64,000 nucleotides of DNA from Firmicutes bacterium HGW-Firmicutes-7 (GTDB lineage Bacteria; Bacillota; Clostridia; Lachnospirales; Vallitaleaceae): assembly GCA_002841375.1 (NCBI GenBank), contig PGZO01000003.1:1-64000 (forward strand). Direction: 5' to 3'. Made by a program: the position numbers and the translations under genes. This document shows positions 26,793 to 36,451 of this stretch, in pieces; position 1 is the stretch's first letter; every line of letters begins with the position of its first letter. The notes below the pieces were generated by a model. It was not told the origin of the DNA, searched no databases, and saw nothing but the letters and a program-made list of their open reading frames with translations.

Positions 26793-29495
26793 CTATTTCA
26801 TAAACTGTCTTAATACCGTTTGTAAAATTCCACCATTGCGATAGTAATCGACTTCAATCAAACTATCTAATCGTAGTTTTGCTGAAAACTCTATATGCTT
26901 ATCGTCTTCCTGGGCAAGTACTTTTATAATTTCTCCCGGAACAGGCTCATTAGATAGACCAATAATGTTATACGTTTCTTTTCCGGATAAACCTAACGTT
27001 CTCCAACTTTCTCCTTCTAAAAATTGTAATGGTAATACGCCCATTCCAACCAAATTACTCCTGTGTATTCGTTCAAAACTTTCAGCTATAACTGCTTTAA
27101 CACCCAACAATAAAACGCCTTTTGCAGCCCAATCTCTTGAGCTACCCGTTCCATATTCTTTGCCAGCTAGAATAATTAACGGGTTGTTTTCTTTTTGATA
27201 GTTCATTGAAGCATCGTAAATTGACATCACTTCATTATTTTTAAAATAAGTTGTAACGCCCCCTTCTATTCCTGGTGTTAGCTGATTTCTTATCCTAATA
27301 TTGGCTAGTGTTCCTCTCATCATGACCTCATGATTACCACGTCTAGACCCATATGAGTTAAAGCCTTCTTTTGGTACGCCATGGTCAACTAGATACGTAC
27401 CTGCTGGGCTTTTTTCAGAGATATTCCCTGCAGGGGAGATATGGTCTGTTGTTACAGAATCACCCAATAGTGCCAATACTCTTGCTCCTTCTATTGTTTC
27501 AATATCACCAACCTTTAACTGAAGGTCTTTAAAGAAAGGTGGTTCTTGAATATAGGTCGATGCTGGATTCCAGCTATATCCTTTTCCTCCACTAATCAAA
27601 ATATCATTCCAGCGTTCATTAACCTTAAACACATTACTATATTTTTCTTTAAACATTTGTGGATTAATTGCTTTTAATAGTGCTTCTTGAATTTCCTTAG
27701 ATGTTGGCCAAATATCTTTTAAATAAATTGGCTTGTCATCACCATTATAGCCAATGGGTTCAGTTGTTAAGTCGATATTCACTGTACCTGCAAGTGCATA
27801 AGCAACAACTAACATTGGTGACGCCAAGTAATTTGCTTTCACGCCAGCATGGATACGTCCTTCGAAATTACGATTTCCACTTAGAACAGATGCAACTGTT
27901 AAATCATTATCTAACACTACCTTACTTACTTCTTCTGGTAATGGCCCACTATTTCCAATACAAGTTGCACATCCATATCCTGCAACGTAGAAACCAAGTA
28001 TTTCTAAATATTCTAACAACCCTGATTTCTTTAAATAATCTGTAACAACTAAAGATCCAGGTGTTAAGCTACTTTTTACATACCCAGGCTTCTTCAGGCC
28101 AAGTTCTACAGCTTTTTTAGCTACTAACCCCGCACCGAGCATAACGTTAGGATTAGAAGTATTGGTACAACTAGTAATCGCTGCAATTACAACAGAACCA
28201 TTTTTCAAAAATTCTGTATTTTTATTTAAAACCTCCAGTGGGAATTCACGGTTTATTTTCTCTTCTGATAAGCCATATCCCCCAGCTTCTATAGGTGTTC
28301 TTATAATTGCGTTAAAGTTTTCTTTCATCGCTGTAAGATGGACCAAATCTTGAGGTCTTTTAGGTCCAGCTAAACTCGGAACAATTGTTGATAAATCTAA
28401 TTCAAGGGTAGTACTAAAAACCGGATCTTGTGTAGTCGTTGTTCTAAACATTCCCTGGGCTTTATAATATGCCTCTACAAGAGCAATTTGTTCTTCATCT
28501 CTTCCAGTAGCTCGTAAATAATTCAGCGTTTCTTCGTCTACTGGAAAAAATCCAATTGTCGCACCATACTCAGGTGCCATATTTGCAACTGTTGCACGAT
28601 CTGCCAAACTGATATTATCAAGGCCTGAACCGTAGTATTCCACAAATTTTCCAACTACACCAACTTTTCTTAACATTTGAGTAATTGTTAAAGCTAAATC
28701 TGTGGCTGTTGCACCTTCACTTAATTTTCCCATTAATTTAAAGCCCACAACATCAGGCGTGATAAAATAGAGCGGTTGTCCTAACATTGAAGCTTCCGCT
28801 TCAATACCACCTACACCCCAGCCGAGAACACCGAGCCCATTTATCATCGTTGTATGAGAATCTGTTCCAACAAGTGAGTCCGGGTATACAATTATTTCAC
28901 CCTCCACATTTTTTGTTGCAGCAACGGAGGCTAAGTATTCTAAATTAACTTGATGCACTATACCTGTCGCAGGAGGCACTACTCTAAAATTATCAAAAGC
29001 AGTTTGAGCCCATCGTAGAAAACGATAACGTTCATCATTACGTTCAAATTCCTTATTTACATTGTATGCTAGCGCATCCTTTGTTCCAAAATGATCTACC
29101 ATCAAAGAATGGTCAATAACTAAATCAACTGGTACAATAGGATTGATTTTTTCCGGATCACCACCACAACTGATCATTGTGTCGCGCATCGCTGCCAAAT
29201 CTACAACTACAGGAACGCCAGTAAAATCCTGTAATAGAATTCTGGCAGGTATAAAAGGAATTTCCTTTTTTGATTCAATGTTGTTATAATCTAAAATTTG
29301 TTGTATATGGTCAAGGGTAATTGCTCTCCCATCAAGTTGGCGAATTGTAGACTCTAACAACACCTTCATAGAAAAAGGCAGTCTAGAAACGATTCCAAAA
29401 CCTTCCTGCTCAAGTGCTTGAAGTGAATAGTAAATGTATTCTTTATTATTCTCTTTTAGTTTTTGTCTGAGTGATGACATATTGTTTTTTTTCAT
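26793..29495 (-). CDS. acnA: Aconitate hydratase, AcnA type
   Basis: 900 residues from ATG 29495, 8 bases after AAAGGA; in-frame codons further upstream lack a site. It interconverts citrate and isocitrate with a [4Fe-4S] cluster. Cluster cysteines are in [17 protein letters not shown] and in [14 protein letters not shown]. The swivelling domain shows [15 protein letters not shown] and [17 protein letters not shown]. Length and order are those of the monomeric AcnA/IRP1 type. It lies near Re-citrate synthase and isocitrate dehydrogenase and supplies the middle step, though it has its own promoter. A short ATGGT-5-ACCAT inverted repeat precedes the start. Confidence 0.96.
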   Translation of the reverse strand: MKKNNMSSLRQKLKENNKEYIYYSLQALEQEGFGIVSRLPFSMKVLLESTIRQLDGRAITLDHIQQILDYNNIESKKEIPFIPARILLQDFTGVPVVVDLAAMRDTMISCGGDPEKINPIVPVDLVIDHSLMVDHFGTKDALAYNVNKEFERNDERYRFLRWAQTAFDNFRVVPPATGIVHQVNLEYLASVAATKNVEGEIIVYPDSLVGTDSHTTMINGLGVLGWGVGGIEAEASMLGQPLYFITPDVVGFKLMGKLSEGATATDLALTITQMLRKVGVVGKFVEYYGSGLDNISLADRATVANMAPEYGATIGFFPVDEETLNYLRATGRDEEQIALVEAYYKAQGMFRTTTTQDPVFSTTLELDLSTIVPSLAGPKRPQDLVHLTAMKENFNAIIRTPIEAGGYGLSEEKINREFPLEVLNKNTEFLKNGSVVIAAITSCTNTSNPNVMLGAGLVAKKAVELGLKKPGYVKSSLTPGSLVVTDYLKKSGLLEYLEILGFYVAGYGCATCIGNSGPLPEEVSKVVLDNDLTVASVLSGNRNFEGRIHAGVKANYLASPMLVVAYALAGTVNIDLTTEPIGYNGDDKPIYLKDIWPTSKEIQEALLKAINPQMFKEKYSNVFKVNERWNDILISGGKGYSWNPASTYIQEPPFFKDLQLKVGDIETIEGARVLALLGDSVTTDHISPAGNISEKSPAGTYLVDHGVPKEGFNSYGSRRGNHEVMMRGTLANIRIRNQLTPGIEGGVTTYFKNNEVMSIYDASMNYQKENNPLIILAGKEYGTGSSRDWAAKGVLLLGVKAVIAESFERIHRSNLVGMGVLPLQFLEGESWRTLGLSGKETYNIIGLSNEPVPGEIIKVLAQEDDKHIEFSAKLRLDSLIEVDYYRNGGILQTVLRQFMK

Positions 29496-29647
29496 ATTCA
29501 TCTTCCTTTCATCTATTTTATGGTTATACACCATTATACTACAAAATACCTCCTAAATAAAAATCAATTTAAAATAAGAATGCAATATTTTCATCGATAA
29601 AAGCCATAATATTAAAAGTAGCATGAATCTTAAGTTGGAGGTATTCT

Positions 29648-30157
29648 ATGAATAAAGATAATAAATACTTTACAACATTTTTATTAATCCACTTTTTGCC
29701 TACCTTACTTTTTCTCTTTTTATGGCTTATTTCAATCCTTCTGTTACATTTTATATGGAATATAAGCATATTCACTAATCAAATGCTATTAATCTATGTT
29801 GCCCTATATTATTGGTACTTATTATCATGGAACTTAAAACAAGAGATCCATTCATCTAGAGATCAAATGAACAAAGCAACCAATAAGACTAATAATAACA
29901 AATTAACTAATAATAAATTAATTACCATTGAACAACGTGATATTAAACTTTTAAATTGGCAAAATATAAGAATTCTTAACTTCGCACTTCCTCTTATCTT
30001 CATTGTTATTGGTCTTTGTATATCCTATTGCTTCGATTCATCCTCTTGGTCCCGATATGACCAAAATAGTATAAGAGTCTATTCTATTTCTGTCTCTTTA
30101 ATATTGTCAAACTTATTAATCAGTATAAAGTATTTTAAACAAAAACGAAAAATATAA
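29648..30157 (+). CDS. Small integral membrane protein, function unknown
   Basis: 169 residues starting 6 bases after GGAGG, which supports a real gene. Two hydrophobic helices near the N-terminus (FLLIHFLPTLLFLFLWLISI; IFTNQMLLIYVALYYWYLL) are followed by a polar stretch rich in Asn, Lys and Thr (residues about 75-105), and then two more helices (ILNFALPLIFIVIGLCIS; SISVSLILSNLLISI). I recognise no family. It is divergent from acnA and convergent with the GntR operon, with a shared terminator. Confidence 0.7.
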   Translation: MNKDNKYFTTFLLIHFLPTLLFLFLWLISILLLHFIWNISIFTNQMLLIYVALYYWYLLSWNLKQEIHSSRDQMNKATNKTNNNKLTNNKLITIEQRDIKLLNWQNIRILNFALPLIFIVIGLCISYCFDSSSWSRYDQNSIRVYSISVSLILSNLLISIKYFKQKRKI

Positions 30158-30204
30158 GGGGTATCCCTATATAGCATTACCGTCTATTCTGAGATGCCCC
30201 TTAT
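30155..30204. terminator. Bidirectional terminator
   Basis: ATAAGGGGTATC and GAGATGCCCCTTAT pair across a 24-base loop. It separates the membrane-protein gene (plus) from the GntR gene (minus). Confidence 0.65.
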
Positions 30205-30208
30205 TCAT

Positions 30209-30901
30209 CTATTCATCTAACTTCAAATTTTCCATAATTTTTTTATCAACAACGTTCTTAGACGTATTTATGATATGCTCATTTGTAAGGGCTTCTACCT
30301 TTAGATAGTTTCCTTCCCTAATGGCTTCTAAAATATTCTTATGCTCCAAAATTGATTTCTCTGCTCTTTCATAAGAGGATAAGGAAGCTTTCCTAACTCT
30401 TTGAACATAATGGTGAAAATCTGATAAAACATGTCTTAATATTTTACTATTAGAAACATCATATAACTTCTCATGAAATCTATTATCGAGTTCATATAAT
30501 TGTTCTAAATGATTTTTACTTAGATGGAACTCGGAAAGATAAACAATTTCCTCTAACTCTTCAATCTGCTCAGTAGTTATATTTTGTGCTGCCCACTTAG
30601 CAGATAGACCTTCAATTAAAGATCTAATTGCATATATGTCTTCAATGTCCTTAGAATTAATTCCTGATACTATAACACCTTTGTTAGGTATACTTGTAAC
30701 TAAACCTTCAAGCTCTAACTGTCTTATTGCTTCTCTAACCGGCGTACGGCTTACTCCTAACTCCTCAGAAATCTTTACTTCTATTAATGCTTCATTTTGC
30801 TTGTATCTTCCTCGCAAAATATCTTCCCTAATTCTATTAAATACTCGTCCTCGCAGGGAATAATTATCAGAAACTTCATTTCCACCAACATAACTACTCA
30901 T
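30209..30901 (-). CDS. GntR-family transcriptional regulator, FadR/FCD subfamily
   Basis: 230 residues. N-terminal winged helix: ISEELGVSRTPVREAIRQLE with the following wing NKGVIVSG. The C-terminal FCD domain is all helical, with metal-binding candidates D and H in LDNRFHEKLYD, HH in DFHHYVQR and H in ILEHKNILEAI. It is the last gene of the citrate synthase-isocitrate dehydrogenase operon, 21 bases after icd. It probably senses a carboxylate such as citrate and autoregulates the operon through the palindrome at its promoter; this is inference from position. Confidence 0.92.
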   Translation of the reverse strand: MSSYVGGNEVSDNYSLRGRVFNRIREDILRGRYKQNEALIEVKISEELGVSRTPVREAIRQLELEGLVTSIPNKGVIVSGINSKDIEDIYAIRSLIEGLSAKWAAQNITTEQIEELEEIVYLSEFHLSKNHLEQLYELDNRFHEKLYDVSNSKILRHVLSDFHHYVQRVRKASLSSYERAEKSILEHKNILEAIREGNYLKVEALTNEHIINTSKNVVDKKIMENLKLDE

Positions 30902-30921
30902 AACATTCCTCCTAAAGCTAA

Positions 30922-32067
30922 TTATAGCTTTTCAATGGTTTCCATGAGGTAGTCAGCAAATGCAGCACTTGTTGCACCAGTTTCTCTGCCAGTTATTACC
31001 AATTTCTTTTCTGTATTGCCACATATATCTAAAGCTTTATATAGCTTGTCTGCCTCTTTCGTATAGCCAATATGAGCTAAAAGCATAGCCCCACCTCTTA
31101 CAACACTTGAAGGATCAGCATAAATATCCCTACCTTCGTCAACCATTCTAGGTGCTGAGCCGTGAATCGCTTCGAACATAGCATATACCTTGCCAATGTT
31201 TGCACTGCCTGCTGTGCCAACACCACCTTGAAATTCAGCTGCCTCATCTGTTAAGATGTCTCCATATAGGTTAGGAAGTACCATTACTTGAAATTGGGAC
31301 CTTCTTTTTTCATCTACTAATTTAGCTGTCATGATATCGATATACCAGTCATCAAATTCTATACCTTCATATTCTTTTGCCATTTCTTTGCAGATGTCTA
31401 AAAATTTACCATCTGTTGTTTTTATTACATTTGCTTTTGTAATACAAGTGACTTTCTTTTTACCATTTTTCTTAGCAAATTCAAAAGCTGCTCTAGCAAT
31501 TCTCTCCGTACCTTGTGTCGTAGCAACTGTAAAATCAATAGCAATATCTTCATCAATATGCACGCCTTTACTTCCAAGTACATATGCACCCTCAGTGTTT
31601 TCACGGAAGAAAGTCCAGTCAATACCTTGTTCTGGTACATTAACAGGTCTAACATTTGCAAATAGGTCTAATTCCTTTCTCATAGCAACATTAGCACTTT
31701 CAATATTTGGCCATGGATCACCTTTTCTAGGTGTTGTTGTTGGTCCTTTTAAAATTACATGGCACTTTTTAAGCTCTGCTAAAACATCGTCAGGAATTGC
31801 CTTGTTTGCCTTTACACGATTATCAATCGTCAAGCCTTCAATCGTTCTAAATTCAATCCTTCCACTCTTTACGTCATCACTTAAAAGATATTGAAGTACT
31901 CTTTGAGCTTGTGCTGTTATTGCAGGACCAATTCCATCACCGCCACATACACCAATAATAATTTTGTCTAATTCCTCATATTTTATAAAGTCCTGTTGTT
32001 GTTTCATCATTTCAACTCTAGCCAGTTGCTCTTTAATAATTTGTTCAAACTTTGCAATATAATCCAT
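30922..32067 (-). CDS. icd: Isocitrate dehydrogenase (decarboxylating), NAD-type family
   Basis: 381 residues of the isocitrate/isopropylmalate dehydrogenase family. Visible are VCGGDGIGPAITAQ near the N-terminus, the substrate helix around VAMRKELDLFANVRPV, the catalytic Lys region ITKANVIKTTDG, and the signature NLYGDILTDEAAEFQGGVG with GSANIG. A 50-residue N-terminal extension is unusual. Context with citrate synthase and aconitase, and no leuCD, favours isocitrate over isopropylmalate. Product is 2-oxoglutarate for glutamate synthesis. Cofactor is inferred. Confidence 0.88.
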   Translation of the reverse strand: MDYIAKFEQIIKEQLARVEMMKQQQDFIKYEELDKIIIGVCGGDGIGPAITAQAQRVLQYLLSDDVKSGRIEFRTIEGLTIDNRVKANKAIPDDVLAELKKCHVILKGPTTTPRKGDPWPNIESANVAMRKELDLFANVRPVNVPEQGIDWTFFRENTEGAYVLGSKGVHIDEDIAIDFTVATTQGTERIARAAFEFAKKNGKKKVTCITKANVIKTTDGKFLDICKEMAKEYEGIEFDDWYIDIMTAKLVDEKRRSQFQVMVLPNLYGDILTDEAAEFQGGVGTAGSANIGKVYAMFEAIHGSAPRMVDEGRDIYADPSSVVRGGAMLLAHIGYTKEADKLYKALDICGNTEKKLVITGRETGATSAAFADYLMETIEKL

Positions 32068-32143
32068 TCTTAATTTTCCTCCAATGTTTTTATACTATTA
32101 TAGGTGTAATAACTTGTTTTAGCAAGGTATAACAACATATTTT

Positions 32144-33526
32144 TTATTCTACTACTTTTATATTCAATTCAATACACGCTTTATCAATTTCTCTTACGAG
32201 CTCTTCTTCGGCAATAAATGAAACTCTTCCTGCTTCATATTCAGCGTCTACCCATTCCTTTACTTTTGCAATGACTGGACTTTTCTTATCGATTGCTTTG
32301 TCCCCTTTTAAGCGATAAAAGGTATTCATCCAATGTGCAATCCCTGATAAACCAGAAGTATCCGTTACCGCTACCCTAACCGGCCTGTTTAACAACTTAT
32401 CTGTATCAAAAATATTATATATTTCTTCATTTTTCAGTAACCCATCTGCGTGAATACCTGCACGTGTAACATTAAAGTTCTTCCCTACAAAAGGCGTTCT
32501 TGCTGGGATTTCGTTTCCAAATTCCTTATCAAAGTAGTCTGCAATTTCAGTAATTATTCTTGTATCAACACCATCAAAACTTCCTCTAAATTGAGCATAT
32601 TCAAAAATCATTGCCTCTAGTGGTGTATTCCCTGTTCTCTCACCTATTCCAAATAAAGAACAGTTAACACTTGAACATCCATATAGCCAAGCTGTAGACG
32701 AATTTTGAACAGCCTTATAAAAGTCATTATGTCCATGCCATTCTAGCATCTCAGAAGGCACTCTTGCATGGTGATGTAGTCCATAAATGATGCCTGGAAC
32801 GCTTCTTGGTAGAACTGCACCTGGATAACTAACCCCATAACCCATCGTATCACAAGCTCTAATTTTAACTGGAATTCCTGATTCAACACTTAATTTATTT
32901 AATTCTGCTACAAAAGGTACAACAAAACCATAAAAATCAGCTCTTGTAATATCTTCTAAGTGACATCTTGGTTTAATTCCATAAGACATACATTCTTTTA
33001 CAATACCTAAATAATAATCCATCACTTGTTTACGCGTCATTTTCATTTTATAAAAGATATGAAAATCAGAACAACTTACTAAAATACCAGTTTCTTTAAT
33101 ACCAATTGCTTTCGCTAATTCAAAGTCTTTTTTTGACGCTCTGATCCAAGTGGTTACTTCTGGAAACTTATAACCTCTTTCAAGACAACTATAAACAGCA
33201 TCTCTATCCTTCTTACTATAAATAAAAAACTCACTTTGTCTAATGACTCCCTGATCTCCACTTAATGCATGTAAGTAATCATAAATCTTTACAATTTGCT
33301 CGGTAGTAAAAGGTTCTCTAGATTGTTGTCCATCTCTAAAGGTTGTGTCTGTAATCCAAATATCATCGGGCATATTAATAGGTACCAAGCGATGATTAAA
33401 TGCGACTTTAGGTGCTTCATCATATGGAAATAAATTTCTATATAGATTAGGCTCAGTAACATCCTGAAGTGGGTAGCTAAATTCTGTTCTCTCTAATAAA
33501 TTTAATCTCTTGTCATAATTAATCAT
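32144..33526 (-). CDS. Re-type citrate synthase (isopropylmalate synthase-like)
   Basis: 460 residues, a DRE-TIM metallolyase: WITDTTFRDGQQSREPFT is the metal and acetyl-CoA site, with further motifs CHLEDITRADFYG, IRACDTMGYG and WHGHNDFYKAVQN (metal His pair) and NCSLFGIGERTGNTPLEAM. The sequence is closest in my memory to the Re-citrate synthase of clostridia rather than to LeuA or NifV. It makes citrate from oxaloacetate and acetyl-CoA in anaerobes that lack GltA. Directly followed by isocitrate dehydrogenase. Homocitrate synthase is the main alternative. Confidence 0.83.
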   Translation of the reverse strand: MINYDKRLNLLERTEFSYPLQDVTEPNLYRNLFPYDEAPKVAFNHRLVPINMPDDIWITDTTFRDGQQSREPFTTEQIVKIYDYLHALSGDQGVIRQSEFFIYSKKDRDAVYSCLERGYKFPEVTTWIRASKKDFELAKAIGIKETGILVSCSDFHIFYKMKMTRKQVMDYYLGIVKECMSYGIKPRCHLEDITRADFYGFVVPFVAELNKLSVESGIPVKIRACDTMGYGVSYPGAVLPRSVPGIIYGLHHHARVPSEMLEWHGHNDFYKAVQNSSTAWLYGCSSVNCSLFGIGERTGNTPLEAMIFEYAQFRGSFDGVDTRIITEIADYFDKEFGNEIPARTPFVGKNFNVTRAGIHADGLLKNEEIYNIFDTDKLLNRPVRVAVTDTSGLSGIAHWMNTFYRLKGDKAIDKKSPVIAKVKEWVDAEYEAGRVSFIAEEELVREIDKACIELNIKVVE

Positions 33527-33565
33527 ATGTATCCTCCATAATCAGCAACAATGTTCTTATGTATC

Positions 33566-33594
33566 ATTGTATACAATAATACTTTGCGTGTCAA
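33566..33594 (-). promoter_or_regulatory. Promoter with overlapping GntR-type palindrome
   Basis: TTGACA (33589-33594), a 17-base spacer and TACAAT (33566-33571), near consensus. ATTGTATACAAT at 33566-33577 is a perfect 12-base palindrome over the -10 box, of the kind bound by FadR/FCD GntR repressors. The regulator encoded at the end of this operon is the obvious candidate. The 33600-33890 stretch beyond holds no gene I can support. Confidence 0.8.
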
Positions 33595-33890
33595 GTGAAA
33601 AAGCTAGTACAATTCAATTTCTCATAGCTTATTTACAAACAATTTTTATTGTTTTCTGAATATAAGCATTCTTTTCCACATTATCCACACTCTTATTCAC
33701 AGTTTCCAAAAATCATATTCCATTTCCATGCAATTTCCTTTTTTTCATCAAATATAGTTATATCCGTATGCATTTTCTCTTATTGTTCCAATATTACCGT
33801 TACATCTTTTTCTTCACAAATCAATAATGAGCTTCATACAATATATTATACAAAAGAGAAAGAATACATTGTTTTGAAAGGAGGTATATC

Positions 33891-34061
33891 ATGAATCAAT
33901 TTTCTTCAGGAAATAATATGTTCTTTTTGTTCTTCTTATTACTATTATTCAATGACAATGGATCACCATGTGGTGGTGGCAAGCAATCCTTTGCAGAAAA
34001 TAGTTTATTCTTTTTCTTATTGTTATTTATGATGTTATTTGGTGGTATGGGCCATTACTAG
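33891..34061 (+). CDS. Small hydrophobic protein, 56 residues
   Basis: ATG 33891 lies 7 bases after a perfect AAAGGAGG. The product has two hydrophobic runs, NNMFFLFFLLLLF and NSLFFFLLLFMMLF, separated by a polar Gly- and Cys-containing turn (NGSPCGGGKQ), and ends GGMGHY. It is probably a membrane hairpin. Tiny proteins of this character occur in clostridial sporulation loci, but I cannot name a family. A short GACAT-loop-GTGTC stem with ATTTTT follows at about 34144-34163. Confidence 0.75.
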   Translation: MNQFSSGNNMFFLFFLLLLFNDNGSPCGGGKQSFAENSLFFFLLLFMMLFGGMGHY

Positions 34062-34169
34062 GCTTGTCACTTGTAAAAATTGACAGAAAAATTGACTACA
34101 CGGAAAAGCTATGAAATTTCTTAAAAATGCTTTTCTTAATAGAGACATGTACGTGTCATTTTTCTAAGC

Positions 34170-34380
34170 TATTACTTATGCGGAGTTGATCAGGGTATTC
34201 ATCCTCTGCATTCGCTACGAGCTTGTAATCCCAAATAGTAGCGAAGCTACTATAAGCAAAAACGCAAGCTCTACTTGCCCAAGTTAACGCTTGGAAGCCC
34301 CTCAGTCTAAGATGGAACTTACTTCGTTAGGTTTAAAACATCTAAAATGCCTAGGTTTTTCCCTAGGCATTTTGTTTTAC
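34170..34380 (+). ncRNA. Candidate structured non-coding RNA ending in a terminator
   Basis: No reading frame fits here, yet nested helices do: TGCGGAG (34179) with CTCTGCA (34204); GAGCTTG (34219) with CAAGCTC (34265) enclosing the perfect hairpin ATAGTAGC-GAA-GCTACTAT (34235-34253); and CCAAG-TTAACG-CTTGG (34279-34294). A perfect 12-bp stem, AAAATGCCTAGG/CCTAGGCATTTT (34344-34373), followed by GTTTT closes it and also serves the protease gene from the other side. It does not match RNase P, tmRNA, SRP RNA or riboswitches I know. I could not find a convincing promoter, so strand is inferred. Confidence 0.5.
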
Positions 34381-34400
34381 TTTTCAATTTAAGTACATAC

Positions 34401-35699
34401 TTACTCATTTTTAACAATATATTCATATAACGACTTTATATCAATTAGCCCCCATCCTTGTTGTTCTTGCCCAAATCCCAAATCATTTGTTGAATATTTA
34501 AGGCTTAACTTAATATCCTTATTGGTTAAATTAGGATAATCTGATAATAAACGTGCTATAATCCCCGTGACAACTGGTGTTGCCATAGAAGTACCGCTTT
34601 TCTTAATATACCCTATGTTTTCTTTTGGATATTGAAATCCATTGAATAAATATGTTGGATTGCAATGGCAGGAAAATATATTAGAACCTGGCGCCACTAC
34701 ATCGGGTTTTTTAACACAACTTTTAGTAGGTCCTCTACTTGAATAATTTGAAATCATGTCACCTAAGATTCTAACTTCTTGTGCATCATCTGAAGAACCC
34801 ACGGTAATCACTTTCCTGCTAATACCAGGCGTAGTAATTGTACTATTTGATGGACCATTGTTACCCGCGGCACATAATACAACAATATCACGATCCCAGG
34901 CAACATTTACCCCTCTTACTAGCGCAGAAGTTTCCCCTTCTAGATCCTCCATACCTACTGATAAGTTCATAACCTGAATATTATACTTCTCCTGATTATC
35001 TAATACCCATTGAATTCCTGCTAGAACGTCAGATATATTACCAGCACCATCTTTCCCAAGTACCTTTACTGCAACAACATTGCAAAGTGGTGCAATACCT
35101 TCATATTTACCTTCACTTTCAAAGCCGTCTCCTGCAATTATACCTGCTACGTGGGTGCCATGACCATTATCATCATAGGTGTATTGTTGATTGTTTACAA
35201 AGTCTTTAAAAGCAAGAATTCTATCGTTTTTTTTTACAAGATCATTGTGTGGATATAATCCAGTATCTAATATTGCTACAGTAACGCCCTTTCCCATGTT
35301 ACTTGATTCTGCTTGCCAAGAGGCGTGGATGTTCTCTCTAGCAGAATCCATCTGAGCTGTAATATTGGCATCTTGTTCAACTTTTACCACGCCTTTAAGA
35401 CCTTGGAGTTGACCTATATTTTCTTCATAGATTTCTAAAACATAGGAATTAATCATTGGAAGTGAATATTTTAAGGTTCCTATTTTTTCTAATTCTTCTT
35501 TATACATTTCACTTTCTTGACAGTTGACGATGACTTGTATTTTTTCACGTTCACCTACTAGCATCTCATTTTCTAGATGGGCACTTTCTAGGTGCTCATT
35601 TATAAGTTGCTCATCTTTAAGTTGCTCATCTTTTAGGTTATTTTGTGCACTCGTCACTTTTTGCCTTAATAATATTGGTAGTAACGGCAATAAGCTCAT
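34401..35699 (-). CDS. Subtilisin-like serine protease (S8)
   Basis: 432 residues from ATG 35699, 10 bases after AAAAGGA; a TTG at 35729 is in frame but has no site. A hydrophobic N-terminus (LLPLLPILL) may be a signal or anchor. A short propeptide-like region (residues about 50-120) precedes the catalytic domain. The triad is complete: Asp in VAILDTGLYPHND, His in GHGTHVAGIIAG, Ser in SGTSMATPVVTG, with oxyanion Asn in CAAGNNGPSNST. It marks the left side of the accessory island. A decayed copy lies at 54484. Confidence 0.93.
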   Translation of the reverse strand: MSLLPLLPILLRQKVTSAQNNLKDEQLKDEQLINEHLESAHLENEMLVGEREKIQVIVNCQESEMYKEELEKIGTLKYSLPMINSYVLEIYEENIGQLQGLKGVVKVEQDANITAQMDSARENIHASWQAESSNMGKGVTVAILDTGLYPHNDLVKKNDRILAFKDFVNNQQYTYDDNGHGTHVAGIIAGDGFESEGKYEGIAPLCNVVAVKVLGKDGAGNISDVLAGIQWVLDNQEKYNIQVMNLSVGMEDLEGETSALVRGVNVAWDRDIVVLCAAGNNGPSNSTITTPGISRKVITVGSSDDAQEVRILGDMISNYSSRGPTKSCVKKPDVVAPGSNIFSCHCNPTYLFNGFQYPKENIGYIKKSGTSMATPVVTGIIARLLSDYPNLTNKDIKLSLKYSTNDLGFGQEQQGWGLIDIKSLYEYIVKNE

Positions 35700-35815
35700 A
35701 AGCCCCATATCCTTTTTATAGCGTTTCAATCTATATGTATTCTTGTATTGTGGGGAATATGATTTAAATATCTGTTTATGTTATAGTGAACTATATTGCA
35801 AACGCTATTATAATA

Positions 35816-35945
35816 GTGAGCCACTTTCAGCAAAAACGATTATCAATTTTTGAGCCACTCCATTAAGTTTTCCTGTATGATGATACTAATAAATCATCGT
35901 ATAGGAGCGTGAAAGGCATTATAATTGACTTGGACCTTTGAATGA
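35816..35945 (+). mobile_element. Probable IS21-family end remnant
   Basis: The octamer GAGCCACT occurs twice (35818 and 35852), followed by GTATGATGATACTAATAAATC and AGGAGCGTGAAAGGC. Repeated T/GGAGCCACT or GAGTCACT motifs ahead of a GGAGNGTGA tract are characteristic of IS21-like ends as I remember them. No istA or istB follows, so only the end remains. It begins exactly where the similarity between the two protease copies stops (after CGCTATTATAATA). Confidence 0.45.
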
Positions 35946-35982
35946 TAAATAACTTAAACAAAAAAAAATTTCCCAAAATCAC

Positions 35983-36439
35983 CTATGAGTCAAATTTTGC
36001 TCTAGATTGTTTTTTTATATGTCTCTTTTTGGCAAATATTCCTACCAAATAAGCTGAAATTATAGTTAAATATGTCATAGAACCACAATAAAATACAAGT
36101 TTAATATCTGCAGGTATTCTTATAAACTGTCTTAATCCATATATTGGTCCAAACGTTATAAATACTGAAGGCAGACTTACCAATATCTCATCAGTATAAT
36201 ATCCCAGAGCAAATAAGAGTACCCCTATACCCCAATATAAACTGTTGAAAAGCAAATACCACTTTTCCTTATAATATCCACATTGTAAACTTATTCCGCT
36301 CCATATAAAAATATATAATATCGAGAAAAAGTTTGTAATGGGTCGGCATGGACCCCATTAAATAAGCATTAAAGTTAATAAACGATGAAAGGATTGTAAT
36401 ACTAAATAGTAGAATTAGTTTCTTATTTCTATTGATCAT
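35983..36439 (-). pseudogene. Frameshifted membrane-protein gene
   Basis: ATG 36439, after AGAGG, opens a frame reading MINRNKKLILLFSITILSSF that soon drifts and stops near 36268. In the next frame the sequence becomes hydrophobic (TNFFSILYIFIWSGISL) from about 36335 and runs without a stop to 35983, ending AKKRHIKKQSRAKFDS. Joined, they give a protein of about 150 residues with four hydrophobic segments. A single frameshift near 36340 explains both halves. Family unknown. Confidence 0.6.
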
Positions 36440-36451
36440 TTATTATACCTC

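Noticed and set aside
30922-32067. 3-isopropylmalate dehydrogenase (LeuB)
   Set aside because: No leuC or leuD nearby; operon with Re-citrate synthase and nearby aconitase favours isocitrate dehydrogenase.
32144-33526. 2-isopropylmalate synthase (LeuA)
   Set aside because: Too short for LeuA with its regulatory domain, and the genomic context is citrate metabolism.
34170-34380. 6S RNA, tmRNA, RNase P RNA or SRP RNA
   Set aside because: None of the conserved sequence blocks of RNase P, tmRNA or SRP RNA is present, and the fold is several short hairpins rather than the long rod of 6S RNA.
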